A stretch of DNA of 64,000 nt from Streptomyces longhuiensis (GCF_020616555.1 NZ_CP085173.1:5596001-5660000), one strand, 5' to 3'; numbered from the stretch's first letter, positions 54,869 to 62,576 are shown. Numbers and translations are program-made. The notes: a model not told the origin generated them from the sequence alone.

Positions 54869-55290
54869 CGCCCGTCCTGCCGGTGCAGGTCCAGAAAGCG
54901 CGCGATGGCATCGCTCTGCGCGCGGTCCGACGGATACGTGATCTCGAGGCGCTGGTCACCGAGGGTGATGACGACGGACGGGACCACGTCGTCCGCGCCG
55001 GCCGGGACCGGCTGCCGCGCCGCCGCCTCCCGGCGCCCGGCGAGCCAGCCGCGTACGGCCTCGACGATCGACACCACGTCCACCGCCCCGCCGACGAGCA
55101 GCGTGCAGACCTGGACCAGCTCGGCGACCCGCTGGTCGGAGGAGGGTGCGGTGAGTCGTACCTGGTCGACACTGGCGGCCCCCGCGGCCGTCAGCGCCTC
55201 GTGGAGGGTGGCCAGTTCGGGCCCCGGATCCGGCCCGTGCAACGCCAGTTCGAGAGTGGAACCTGCGCCGACCGTGGGTTCTGCCGCCAC
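54865..55290 (-). CDS. EACC1-like small protein (effector-associated component)
   Basis: The 141-residue protein starts at GTG 55290 with GGAGG five bases upstream, and overlaps the CHAT gene by ATGA. The layout, an N-terminal strand (STLELALHGPDPGPELATLHEAL), a membrane-free middle helix (VVSIVEAVRGWLAGRR) and a C-terminal strand-helix (VVITLGDQRLEITYPSDRAQSDAIARFLDLH), resembles the effector-associated constant component EACC1. That family is found next to peptidase, TIR and NTPase effectors in actinobacterial conflict systems. Identification is from pattern and context, not a search. Confidence 0.65.
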   Translation of the reverse strand: MAAEPTVGAGSTLELALHGPDPGPELATLHEALTAAGAASVDQVRLTAPSSDQRVAELVQVCTLLVGGAVDVVSIVEAVRGWLAGRREAAARQPVPAGADDVVPSVVITLGDQRLEITYPSDRAQSDAIARFLDLHRQDGR

Positions 55291-55320
55291 AACAACCTCC
55301 AGTGCCCTGTGGGCAGCGGG

Positions 55321-55383
55321 AATCTAGTCCCACCAGCCTCGCACCGGGAGCGGCGGCAGACCATCACGTCAGGGCAATTGCCC
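55321..55383 (-). promoter_or_regulatory. Possible promoter and palindrome upstream of the EACC1-CHAT unit
   Basis: On the minus strand TAGATT (55326-55321) could be a -10 about 30 bp before the GTG; no clear -35 is seen. A perfect 12-bp palindrome GGGCAATTGCCC (55372-55383) lies upstream and may be an operator. Tentative. Confidence 0.35.
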
Positions 55384-55417
55384 CTGCTTCAGTGACAGTT
55401 GCGGTCACCCGCAGTCC

Positions 55418-55906
55418 CTACCGGTAGTTCACGAACTGCAGCGCGAAGTCGAAGTCCTGGCCCTTCAGCAGCGCCTGCACGGCCTGGAGGTCGTCGCGGC
55501 TCTTCGAGCTGACCCGCAGCTCCTCGCCCTGGACCTGCGCCTTGACGCCCTTGGGGCCCTCGTCGCGGATGATCTTGGCGACCTTCTTGGCGTTGTCCTG
55601 AGAGATGCCCTCCTCGATGGAGGCGAAGATCTTGTACTCCTTGCCGGAGAGCTGCGGCTCTCCCGCGTCCAGCGCCTTCAGCGAGATCCCGCGCTTGACC
55701 AGCTTGGTCTGGAAGACGTCGAGGATCGCGTTGACGCGGTCCTCGGAGTTCGCCTCCATCAGGATCTTCTCGCCGGACCACGAGATCGAGGCGCCGACGT
55801 TCTTGAAGTCGTAGCGCTGCGAGATCTCCTTGGCGGCCTGGTTGAGGGCGTTGTCGACCTCCTGCCGCTCGACCTTCGAGACGATGTCGAAACTGGAGTC
55901 GGCCAT
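55418..55906 (-). CDS. YajQ-family nucleotide-binding protein
   Basis: The 162-residue protein starts at ATG 55906 (AAGGAG upstream); a longer open frame to 55993 lacks support. [24 protein letters not shown] and [21 protein letters not shown] are the N-terminal signature, and [11 protein letters not shown] is the conserved C-terminus. Two ferredoxin-like halves make up the fold. Some members bind cyclic di-GMP and act on transcription; others have been tied to phage proteins. No partner gene is adjacent. It is a conserved chromosomal gene just before the tRNA-Tyr insertion site. Confidence 0.93.
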   Translation of the reverse strand: MADSSFDIVSKVERQEVDNALNQAAKEISQRYDFKNVGASISWSGEKILMEANSEDRVNAILDVFQTKLVKRGISLKALDAGEPQLSGKEYKIFASIEEGISQDNAKKVAKIIRDEGPKGVKAQVQGEELRVSSKSRDDLQAVQALLKGQDFDFALQFVNYR

Positions 55907-56122
55907 GTCCTGTGGCTCCTTGTATCGGGTGGTGAAACGGCTTGCGTCTGAATGCGTCATCCACGGCCCTCGGTCCCCGGGCCGCATCCGCAAAGCCTAG
56001 CCACCACCCCGCCTCCGGGTGCCGATCAATCGGGTGGCGAAGCACCCCCGTCCATCAGGTATCGTTTACGTCGTTGCCACGGAGCACCGCCCCGAAGCGG
56101 AGATCCGAAGCAGCAAACCCAT

Positions 56123-56204
56123 GGCGGTGTGCCCGAGCGGCCAAAGGGAGCAGACTGTAAATCTGCCGGCTCAGCCTTCCCAGGTTCGAATCCTGGCGCC
56201 GCCA
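56123..56204 (+). tRNA. tRNA-Tyr (GTA)
   Basis: The acceptor arms GGCGGTG and CGCCGCC pair (one G-T), anticodon loop ACTGTAAAT carries GTA, the long variable arm of a class II tRNA follows, and the T arm is CCAGGTTCGAATCCTGG. CCA is not encoded. Its 3' half is the insertion site of an integrative element and remains intact after insertion. Confidence 0.96.
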
Positions 56205-56205
56205 C
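56155..56205 (+). repeat. attL: 51-bp core overlapping the tRNA-Tyr 3' half
   Basis: The 51 bases from the anticodon loop to just past the discriminator are repeated exactly at 62526-62576. The shared segment ends at ..GCCAC; the next base is A here and T at the other end. This is the left boundary of the element. Confidence 0.93.
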
Positions 56206-56213
56206 ATGGTGGA

Positions 56214-56262
56214 GAACCCCCTCCGAACTGCGGAAACGCAGTTCGGAGGGGGTTCTTTTTTT
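56214..56262 (+). terminator. Strong intrinsic terminator after tRNA-Tyr
   Basis: A 19-bp perfect stem (56214-56232 with 56237-56255) with a GAAA loop is followed by seven T. It lies ten bases past the tRNA, inside the element, so the element supplies a terminator in place of the chromosomal one that now sits beyond attR. Confidence 0.95.
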
Positions 56263-56336
56263 CGAACGGCGATCTTCGCGATTAGCCCGAAAAGCGTGGC
56301 TTGTCTCCCCCTGCATCGCCCGCATCCCGGGTCTGA

Positions 56337-57749
56337 TCAGGGCGTGTCCCCCAGGCGTCCCCCGGGGGAAGCACCATCTCCGTCCCATTCCCTCAGGCCA
56401 GCCTCGATCTGGCGATTCGCTCGGTCCTGCGCCTGAGCCAGAACCTTCGCGTAGACACGGAGCAGCACGGCCACGGAGTGTCCGGCCCGGCGGGCGACTT
56501 CCATGGGGTCGACGCCGGAGAAAAGCCAGTAGGCGGCGCCGGCGCACCGGAGGTCGTCAGGCCGACGGGCGAGCGGCGACTGCTCCTCCTCGGACGTCAG
56601 TACAGCCTCGCGGGCCCTCTCCCAGACCTCGCCATATCCCGTGTCCTGAAGCACGCCACCCCGGCTTGTGCGGAACAGGCGACCATCCGGCGCTGTGCCG
56701 TGGCGCTTGATGTGTTCCCGGAGCATTGCGACGAAGTGCGGCGGGATGGGCACCACGCGGGAGTCTCGGGCTGCTCGCGCCTTCAGGTGGCGGTCCTGGT
56801 GGGCCAGCCCGTCGTCGGTCCAGTCGCGGCCGACGTGGACGATGCCGCCTCGCAGCGTGAACTTGCCCCCGCCGCTCTCCGGTAGGTGGCACTGCGAGGC
56901 GGTCAGGCCGCCGGCTTCGGCCGGCCGCATGGAGGCGTAGTACAAGCACCCGAAGAAGGGTTCGAGGTGGATGCCGCGCTCGCCCTGGTTGCGTACGCCT
57001 TCCAGTAGGGACCGGATCTGACGGGGGTTGGCGACGCTCGCGGGGTCTACCTCCTCCGTAGACTTCGGGGCCGACCACTTCACGGTGGACAGCGGGTTGA
57101 CCGGCACGCTGAAGTACCGCCGTTCGACTGCGAGTCCGAGGACGTCGCTGAGGCACGCGCGCTTCCGGCGAGCTGTGCGCCCGGCCGCAGGGGAGCCGTT
57201 GAGCAGCGTCGACAGGGCGTCGAGTGCCCGGCGGAGCGTGGCGGGGTCTTCGAGGGTGGCGACGGGCAGCGAGTTCTTCTCAAGCCGGCGCAGCGCGCCC
57301 GCGACATCGTCGGGGTGCTCCTCATCCCAACGACTCTTGTTGTACGCCCACGCGTACAGGGCTGTGCGCAGCAAGCGGGGTGACGGTTGTCCGGCGGTGG
57401 TCTTCACGAGCGCGGTCGTGATGGTTGCCAGGGCGTCGGCGTCGTTGCGGCGGGACTTGGCGGGGAGCCGGTCCCATCTGCGATCGATGTACGCGCGCGT
57501 GTGCTCGTACCAAGTCATGGAGCCGTTCTGCGCGCGCAGTTCTGAAGCAGGGAGACCCGTTTCCGCGTCGAACTGCTCGCCCCTGCGGAGCGAGGTCATC
57601 AGCTCCGAACGGCGCCCGTCGGCTTGGGCTTTGACCGTGTAGCTCTTGGAGTGCTTCTGCGTGCCGACAAGTCAGCGGACGCGATAGGGCTTCGGGCGGT
57701 CACGGCGAGTCTCGATGCTGTAGATGCGGACGTCGTACGTGAGGGGCAT
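56337..57749 (-). pseudogene. Tyrosine-type integrase, interrupted by an in-frame TGA
   Basis: From ATG 57749 the frame reads MPLTYDVRIYSIETRRDRPKPYRVR, stops at TGA (57674-57672), then continues in the same frame LVGTQKHSKSYTVKAQADGRRSELMTSLRRG and through the catalytic domain to 56337. A Trp codon TGG changed to TGA would explain it. An ATG at 57599 could restart a 420-residue product without the arm-binding N-terminus. The catalytic part has the first Arg in YYASMRPAEAGGL, the second in DDLRCAGAAYW, the His in RRAGHS and the Tyr in VLLRVYAKV. The usual His of HxxR is Asp here. The stop and that change suggest loss of function. It lies next to attL, as expected for the element's integrase. 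Confidence 0.85.
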
Positions 57750-57769
57750 GGCTCTCCGGGCAGACAAAG

Positions 57770-57797
57770 GGGCCCGCCTCCAGGGGGAGGCGAGCCC
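57770..57797 (-). terminator. Hairpin between the Xis-like gene and the integrase
   Basis: GGGC-CGCCTCC type arms (57770-57781 and 57786-57797) pair with one mismatch. On the minus strand it follows the Xis-like stop and precedes the integrase start, so it may limit read-through into the integrase. No good U-tract is seen. Confidence 0.4.
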
Positions 57798-57813
57798 AAG
57801 ACGGCGGGTCCTA

Positions 57814-58002
57814 TCAGGCGGCGCGTTCTTCGCAGCTTTCCCACCACGCATCCAAGTCGGCGCGACTGACGCGGACTTGGCCGTTGGGCAGCTTGCAGAG
57901 GCGGGAGGCTTGGCCACGGGCGCGCATGCGGTAGAAGGCTGCGCGGCTCATGTCGATCTCTTCGAGGACTTCGGGGAGCTTGAGCATCTTGGAGCGAGCC
58001 AT
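57814..58002 (-). CDS. Excisionase-like small helix-turn-helix protein
   Basis: The 62-residue protein starts at ATG 58002 with GAGGAG eight bases upstream. KLPEVLEEIDMSRAAFYRMRARGQA is a MerR/Xis-type winged helix-turn-helix, followed by PNGQVRVSRADLDAWWE, the usual end of helix-turn-helix excisionases. Such proteins bend DNA and direct integrases towards excision. It sits just upstream of the integrase on the same strand. It is short and intact, while the integrase is not. Confidence 0.85.
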   Translation of the reverse strand: MARSKMLKLPEVLEEIDMSRAAFYRMRARGQASRLCKLPNGQVRVSRADLDAWWESCEERAA

Positions 58003-58436
58003 CGTTGCGTCTCCTCGTCTTGAGCCTTCTGGGGAATCCGCAACATCCGCCACGCCGCAACATTGCTGGGCAGAGACTTGGAGGGGCCAGGACGGCCGTC
58101 AGAGGGCCCGGCGGAGCAGTGCGGCACCCCTCGTAGTGCCTCGATGGCCTCCGCGACGCCCGCCACCACGGTGCTACTGCGCTGCGGGGCCTGCCCCTCC
58201 CCGCGCGTGGTGGCGGGGGCGCGTATCGCACCGAGGACGCCACGCCCCGTGACACAACCCCTGTGCGGCACGACACCGCCGGGTGATGCACCTCACACGC
58301 CTCAACTGCCGCGCGCGTACAACCCTTTCACTTCATCGCCGATCAAGACTGTGCGGCCGCTGTGGCCGTGCCTGATTTGGGTCCGCTCGTCCGCGGCCTG
58401 CATCCGCCCGTCGATAGCCGATAACGGAGCCTCCTC
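58003..58436. other. Intergenic region between the Xis-like and exported protein genes
   Basis: No supported gene is seen in these 434 bases. It should hold divergent promoters for the Xis-like gene and the exported protein gene. No clear -35/-10 pair or long repeat was found. Confidence 0.5.
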
Positions 58437-59366
58437 ATGCCCCAGCACTCCCGCAAAAAGTTGACGACCGGCAAGAAGGTGACCCTGGGCGTCAGCGCAC
58501 TGGCCGCCTCCGGGCTCGCCGTCGGCCTGCTCGTCACACCGTCCGCGACGGCGGGCGGGACCGGCGCGGCTGAGGCGCAGGAGCAGAGCAAGGCCGCGGC
58601 CGCCGACGCGTCGGCGGCGAAGGCCGCCGCGCCCAAGCCCAGGACCCTGGCCGCGGGCGCTGCCGACTCCACTGTCGTCTCCGGCGTCACCGTCGACGGC
58701 GGCAACAGCGCCCGCGTCGGGACGACGAACACGCAGACGATCACCGTGAAGTGGACGATCAGCGGCGGGTCGAAGCTCTACGGCAGCAACGCGTCGCTCT
58801 GGCGCGGCACCGACCGTGACAGCGGACTGGAGCAGTTCCTCAACTCCGAGCAGTTCGAGGCGGACACCGACCCCTGCGTTCAGTCCGGCGACGCCACGTA
58901 CAGCTGCACGGCCACCTTCAAGATCGACCCCCAGAGCTACCTGACGAACGAGGATGCCGGAGCCTGGAAGATCTCCCTCTGGGCGGTCACCGACGCGGCC
59001 ACCGACGTGAACACCGACAACGCCATGACCTGGTACCTCAAGCGCTGGTCCCGGCTGAGCAACAACGCGGCCCCCGAGCCTGTCGCCAAGGGCAAGACGA
59101 TCACGATCACCGGCAAGCTGGAGCGCGCCAACTGGGACACACACAAGTACGCGGGCTACACCCAGCAGACTGTCCGCCTCCAGGAGCGTTCGCTGACCGG
59201 CTCGTACGCCACCACCAGCAGCCACATCACCGGCACCGGCAGCCAGGCGGGCGTCGAGAAGCAGACCCGCACCGCCACCACCGACCGCTGCTACCGCTAC
59301 AAGTTCGAGGGCACCTCCACCACGCCGCCGGTCACCGCCACCGGTGACTGCGTCGACGTGCGCTGA
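58437..59366 (+). CDS. Secreted protein of unknown function
   Basis: The 309-residue protein starts at ATG 58437. An N-terminal signal (KKLTTGKKVTLGVSALAASGLAVGLLVTPSATA) with an Ala-x-Ala site near residue 40 precedes an Ala/Lys linker (AEAQEQSKAAAADASAAKAA). The rest is a hydrophilic, beta-rich domain with paired Cys (DPCVQSGDATYSCTATF and RCYRYKF...GDCVDV), likely two disulfides. It is inside the element, beside a divergent Xis-like gene. No enzyme motif is recognised. It probably acts outside the cell. Confidence 0.82.
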   Translation: MPQHSRKKLTTGKKVTLGVSALAASGLAVGLLVTPSATAGGTGAAEAQEQSKAAAADASAAKAAAPKPRTLAAGAADSTVVSGVTVDGGNSARVGTTNTQTITVKWTISGGSKLYGSNASLWRGTDRDSGLEQFLNSEQFEADTDPCVQSGDATYSCTATFKIDPQSYLTNEDAGAWKISLWAVTDAATDVNTDNAMTWYLKRWSRLSNNAAPEPVAKGKTITITGKLERANWDTHKYAGYTQQTVRLQERSLTGSYATTSSHITGTGSQAGVEKQTRTATTDRCYRYKFEGTSTTPPVTATGDCVDVR

Positions 59367-59375
59367 GCCCGCTGA

Positions 59376-59404
59376 CCTGGCTGACCCGCACCGGGTCAGC
59401 CAGG
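59376..59404. terminator. Bidirectional hairpin between the exported protein and ku genes
   Basis: CCTGGCTGACCC and GGGTCAGCCAGG form a perfect 12-bp stem with a five-base loop. It starts ten bases after the exported protein's stop and overlaps the last codons of the convergent ku gene. Confidence 0.75.
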
Positions 59405-60364
59405 CGAGTCCGCACGATGATCCACACGAAAGCCCCTAGCTAGGGCGCTGCGCTTGCTCGACTTCTTCGCGGCCGCCTTCTTGCCGGTGACCTTCTTGGC
59501 CGCCGTCTTCTTCGCGGCAGACTTCTTGGCTGCGGCCTTCTTCTTCGGCATGTCGTGGACGGTCGCGTGCTCGCCCTCGCCGCGGCTCTCCTTGGCTTTC
59601 TGCACGGACTCCTGGAGGGCAGCCATGAGGTCGACGACGGCTCCGGCCGGGGCTTCCGGCTCGGCTGCGTGGGGCGGCTCCTTGCCGCCCTGCTTGGCGA
59701 CGATCAGGTCGGAGATCGCATCCGTGTACCGGTCGACCGCCGCGTCTTCGGGGATGTCGTCGCTCGCCATGACGTCCATGAGCGCTAGGGCGCGCTTGAT
59801 CTCCTCTTCGGGGACGTCGATCGCCGGCGGGGCGAGCGTCTCGGAGGAACGGATTTCGTCCGGCGACCGCATTGAGTGCAGGACGATCGCGTTGCCTCGG
59901 ATGCGGAGCAGGCCGAGGCGTTCCCGCCCGCGCCACGCGAACCGTGCGACGGCCGCCTTCGAGTTCCGCTCCAGGGCCTGACGCGGGAGCGTGTACGGCT
60001 TGGCAGCCACCTGGCCGTCGGGCTCGAGGTAGTAGCCCTCGCCGATGCGGATGGGGTCGATTTCGCTGTACGGCACGAACGCCACGATCTCGATCGCCTT
60101 CGCCGTGGTCAGGGGCAGGCCCTCGAGGTCCTCGTCCGAGATGGCGACGATCGTGTCTTTGCTGACCTCGTAGCCTTTGCCGATCTCCTCGGCGCGGACC
60201 TCGGCCCCCTCGATCTCGCAGAACTTCCGCGTGCGGATCCGAGCCATGTCGTCCAGGTGGTACTGGTGGAAGCGGATCGAATGATCTTCGGTCGCAGCGG
60301 TGACCTTGATCGGGGTCGTGACCAGGCCGAAGCTGATAGCTCCGCTCCAAACAGCATGGGGCAT
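59396..60364 (-). CDS. ku: Ku-family DNA end-binding protein with Lys/Ala-rich tail
   Basis: The 322-residue protein starts at ATG 60364 with GGAGG six bases upstream. It has the Ku core signature: VWSGAISFGLVTTPIKVTAATEDHSIRFHQYH at the N-terminus (read in part), EIVAFVPYSEIDPIRIGEGYYLEPDGQ, and the bridge region. The tail after residue about 265 is a KKKAAAKKSAAKKTAAKK array, like histone H1/Lsr2 tails, which can bind DNA. Ku binds broken ends and recruits LigD in bacterial non-homologous end joining. No ligD gene is in the window. It is encoded in an integrative element, so it may be an accessory copy. Confidence 0.93.
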   Translation of the reverse strand: MPHAVWSGAISFGLVTTPIKVTAATEDHSIRFHQYHLDDMARIRTRKFCEIEGAEVRAEEIGKGYEVSKDTIVAISDEDLEGLPLTTAKAIEIVAFVPYSEIDPIRIGEGYYLEPDGQVAAKPYTLPRQALERNSKAAVARFAWRGRERLGLLRIRGNAIVLHSMRSPDEIRSSETLAPPAIDVPEEEIKRALALMDVMASDDIPEDAAVDRYTDAISDLIVAKQGGKEPPHAAEPEAPAGAVVDLMAALQESVQKAKESRGEGEHATVHDMPKKKAAAKKSAAKKTAAKKVTGKKAAAKKSSKRSALARGFRVDHRADSPG

Positions 60365-61196
60365 GAAGAACCTCCGGAGCAGCCCCCTAGAGACCCCGCC
60401 CTACGAGCGGCATCAGCGACCAGCACCCGGGCGCGCCCTCGTCGAGCGCACCGGTCCCGCAGACACGGCGGGCACTGCCGGGAGTTGCCGGAGCCACACC
60501 AGCAAGCGCCCGACACCGACGCGATAGAACTTTCTCTACTTCATCAAGGCTCGCGCACGGCGCGGGCGCGCATGCGGGCGGAAGAGAGGCGTCAGCCGCG
60601 GGCCAAAGACATGCCTCCGGCGGGGGCGTCGTGCGGGGGTGCCGGCCGGTTCGTGATGAGCGTTGTGGGCTCCCATCCCGTCCGCCGTCGCCCAGGCAGA
60701 GCCGAGCAGACGCGGTCCATGGCGTCCAGGTCGTTCGTACGGTGGCGCGCTCCACCTGGACGCCATGAACCACGCCCGCTCCACAGACGTGTGGGTCGAC
60801 GGCGGACGGGATGGGACTGGGGTGTGGGGTGGCATGCCGAGGGCTGCGGCCGCGGCCGCGACTTATGGGGCGTGCGCGGGCGGAACGGGGACCCACCACA
60901 AATGATCTCGACCGCATGGCCAGCCGTATTCGGCGCTGGGGCCGCGGATGTCTACTCGTGGGTGCCCTCGACGTCTGGTCAGTGGAGATGACCAGAAGGG
61001 AAGACGTCGCTGATCAGGCGACCGAGAAGTAGAACGGGATGTCCTTGTAGTCCTGTTGACATGGTGTAGACCGTGACGGCCTCGGGGTTGTCACCGTCTG
61101 GTCCCTGTCTCCGGTGAACGGGACCGATCCGTAGGCCATCTCGGGTGAACTGGTCCGGGTAAAGCTCTGTTGGCGCACGGGCGGCAGAATGGGTGC
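60365..61196. other. 832-bp non-coding region of the element
   Basis: No reading frame here looks like a real gene; the open frames have translation biased toward Arg/Pro/Ser with no recognisable domain. It contains the upstream region of ku and an inverted repeat at 60974-60996 (TCTGGTCA, seven-base spacer, TGACCAGA) flanked by CGACGTCT and AGACGTCG, and a TTGACA near 61056 with no clear -10. It may hold decayed genes. Confidence 0.5.
60974..60996. promoter_or_regulatory. Composite inverted repeat, possible operator
   Basis: The perfect 8-bp arms TCTGGTCA/TGACCAGA with a 7-bp spacer are nested between CGACGTCT (60969-60976) and AGACGTCG (61002-61009), which are also complementary. Regulator unknown. 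Confidence 0.45.
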
Positions 61197-61655
61197 ATGG
61201 GATCGATAGATGCGCCGAGTGCTTCTGATGGCGCCGAGCCTGGCCAGGGTGATGTCGTGGAGGCTGCGTGGCAGCGGCTGCTTCAACGCGAGGACATGGA
61301 CATCAGGCTGGTACGAGCCGCGCATGCTGAGCCGCTTCTCCGGCAGCTCCATCCCTCAAGCAGCCATCAGGACCTGCACTTCAGTAGGTGCACCGGTGAC
61401 TGGTCTTGGGATATTCCGTTCGTCATGCATCTTGCTGGTGGGCGCTACCTCGTCGTTGGGCCGTCCCGTTCCCAGATCGTCGGGGAGGCGGACACCGCCG
61501 AGGAAGCCGTTGCTCTGGTCGTCGGTGGTCTGCCACCAGGCTGCGGCCCTGCGGTCGTCGGGCGCCGGGAGGAACTCGACCGGCTCGACACTGCCCCGGA
61601 CCAGGCCCTTGGAGACGACGAGCGGGGTTCTCACGCATCGGACCAGACCGGCTGA
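61197..61655 (+). CDS. Small hypothetical protein (possibly DUF6193-like)
   Basis: The 152-residue protein starts at ATG 61197; a TTG at 61170 is less likely. Key segments are VVEAAWQRLLQREDMDIRLV, HAEPLLRQLHPSSSHQDLHFSRC, and TGDWSWDIPFVMHLAGGRYLVVGP, then EADTAEEAVALVVGGLPPGCGPAVVG. This layout recalls the DUF6193 natural-product-associated family, known from actinobacteria, but I cannot confirm it. It has no signal or membrane segment. It is inside the element, with no obvious operon partner. Confidence 0.55.
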   Translation: MGSIDAPSASDGAEPGQGDVVEAAWQRLLQREDMDIRLVRAAHAEPLLRQLHPSSSHQDLHFSRCTGDWSWDIPFVMHLAGGRYLVVGPSRSQIVGEADTAEEAVALVVGGLPPGCGPAVVGRREELDRLDTAPDQALGDDERGSHASDQTG

Positions 61656-62253
61656 GAACCCGAACGTCCGCCCATCTCCATCGATCCGGTCGCCGCAGCT
61701 CACAGCCCTGGGTTCGAACCAGATCCTTTGAGACGGGACAACTCCGCTCCGGAGAGTCGTGGGCGCTTCCACGGTCGAGAAATCAGGGTCCTAGTGGGGC
61801 CGGCGTGGAGCAATGCGCTAGTCCCTCAGGAAAGGGCCAGTTCAGACCCACTCGCCTGTGGGGACTGTAAATCTGCTGGCTTTCCTCGCCGGGGGCCTGG
61901 ATTCCCCCAGACGTCCCCCAAGCGACGCACGCGCACAGGGAACGCCTGGTCAGTAGGTGGAGAGACGGCCCGCAGTAAGTCTGCCGAGGAACTTGGGCGG
62001 GGCGTCTCTGCCGAGAGTGAGGGCGTCGACGACGACCCCGGCCTTGTGGACCGGGGCCGTTCGGTACAGGCCTACCTGGCGCGCCTTGAGGCGGCAGTCT
62101 CTGCCGCTGCCCGTTGCGCAGCTGCGTTCCCGTGCGCTCTTCCCGATCGGTCATATGCCGTGCCTCCAAGGCGAGTTGGGGGTTGATGGTGGCTGCGTGG
62201 TCCTAGGCTGATGGAGGGACGAGTGTGGGTGTGGGCGGGTGCGCAACGGGGAC
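61656..62253. other. 598-bp intergenic region with att-like relic
   Basis: No supported gene is present. It includes a diverged copy of the tRNA-Tyr anticodon region at 61863-61881 and, next to it on the minus strand, a short frame reading LGDVWGNPG, reminiscent of integrase C-termini. This may be the scar of an older insertion. Confidence 0.5.
61863..61881 (+). repeat. Diverged att-like sequence (third copy)
   Basis: GACTGTAAATCTGCTGGCT matches 18 of 19 bases of the tRNA-Tyr anticodon region (56153-56171). The similarity ends there; the T-arm part is not kept. It lies 660 bp left of attR and may mark an older or tandem element. Confidence 0.5.
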
Positions 62254-62531
62254 ATGGGTCGCGGTGAGCGGTTGTTCGTTTCGTATGCGGGCGCGGACCG
62301 GGCGTGGGCGGAGTGGGTGGCCTGGCACTTGCAGGATGCCGGGTATGACGTCGAGCTGGATCTGTGGCACTGGGGTGCTGGGGACAACGCTGTGCTGCGG
62401 ATGAGCCAGGCCGTGGAGCGCGGGCGGATGGTGGCCTTGTCCTCTCGGCGTATTTCGAGACGCCCCGGTTCACAACCGAGGAGTGGACATCGAGGCTGGC
62501 CCCGCGAGATGGCGACATCGGTCCGCTGTAA
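62254..62531 (+). pseudogene. Truncated, frameshifted TIR-domain gene
   Basis: From ATG 62254 the frame gives RLFVSYAGADRAWAEWVAWH and DVELDLWHWGAGDNAVLRMSQAV, the N-terminal TIR fold. At 62441-62442 an extra CC shifts the frame; removing it gives VALFSAYFETPRFTTEEW and DGDIGPL, a normal TIR continuation, which then stops at TAA (62529-62531) created inside the attR core. TIR domains in bacteria often cleave NAD or signal in antiphage and conflict systems. The gene lost its downstream part at the right att site, so the remnant is non-functional. Confidence 0.8.
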
Positions 62532-62576
62532 ATCTGCCGGCTCAGCCTTCCCAGGTTCGAATCCTGGCGCCGCCAC
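62526..62576 (+). repeat. attR: exact 51-bp copy of the tRNA-Tyr 3' half
   Basis: Exact copy of 56155-56205, starting with CTGTAAATC and ending GCCAC. It marks the right boundary of the element. The base after it is T instead of A. It does not form a full tRNA because the 5' half is absent. Confidence 0.93.

Larger units (their letters stand above)
56155..62576. mobile_element. 6.4-kb integrative element in tRNA-Tyr
   Basis: The element is bounded by 51-bp direct repeats of the tRNA 3' half. It has the integrase at the end next to the tRNA, an Xis-like gene beside it, then a secreted protein, a Ku homologue, a small hypothetical gene and a TIR fragment. No replication or transfer (FtsK/Tra) gene is found, so it is not a complete AICE. 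The integrase has an in-frame stop, and the TIR gene is frameshifted and cut at the right end, so the element is probably decaying and immobile without help. Confidence 0.88.

Noticed and set aside
60387..60917. 176-codon minus-strand frame upstream of ku
   Set aside because: No ribosome site, no domain, and Arg/Pro/Ser-biased composition typical of non-coding high-GC DNA.
61710..61735. Possible tRNA T-arm (GGGTTCGAACC)
   Set aside because: Only a T-arm-like string is present; no acceptor or anticodon arm can be paired around it.
56155..62576. CRISPR array based on the recurring tRNA segment
   Set aside because: Only two exact copies 6.4 kb apart plus one diverged one; they are att sites, not spaced repeats.
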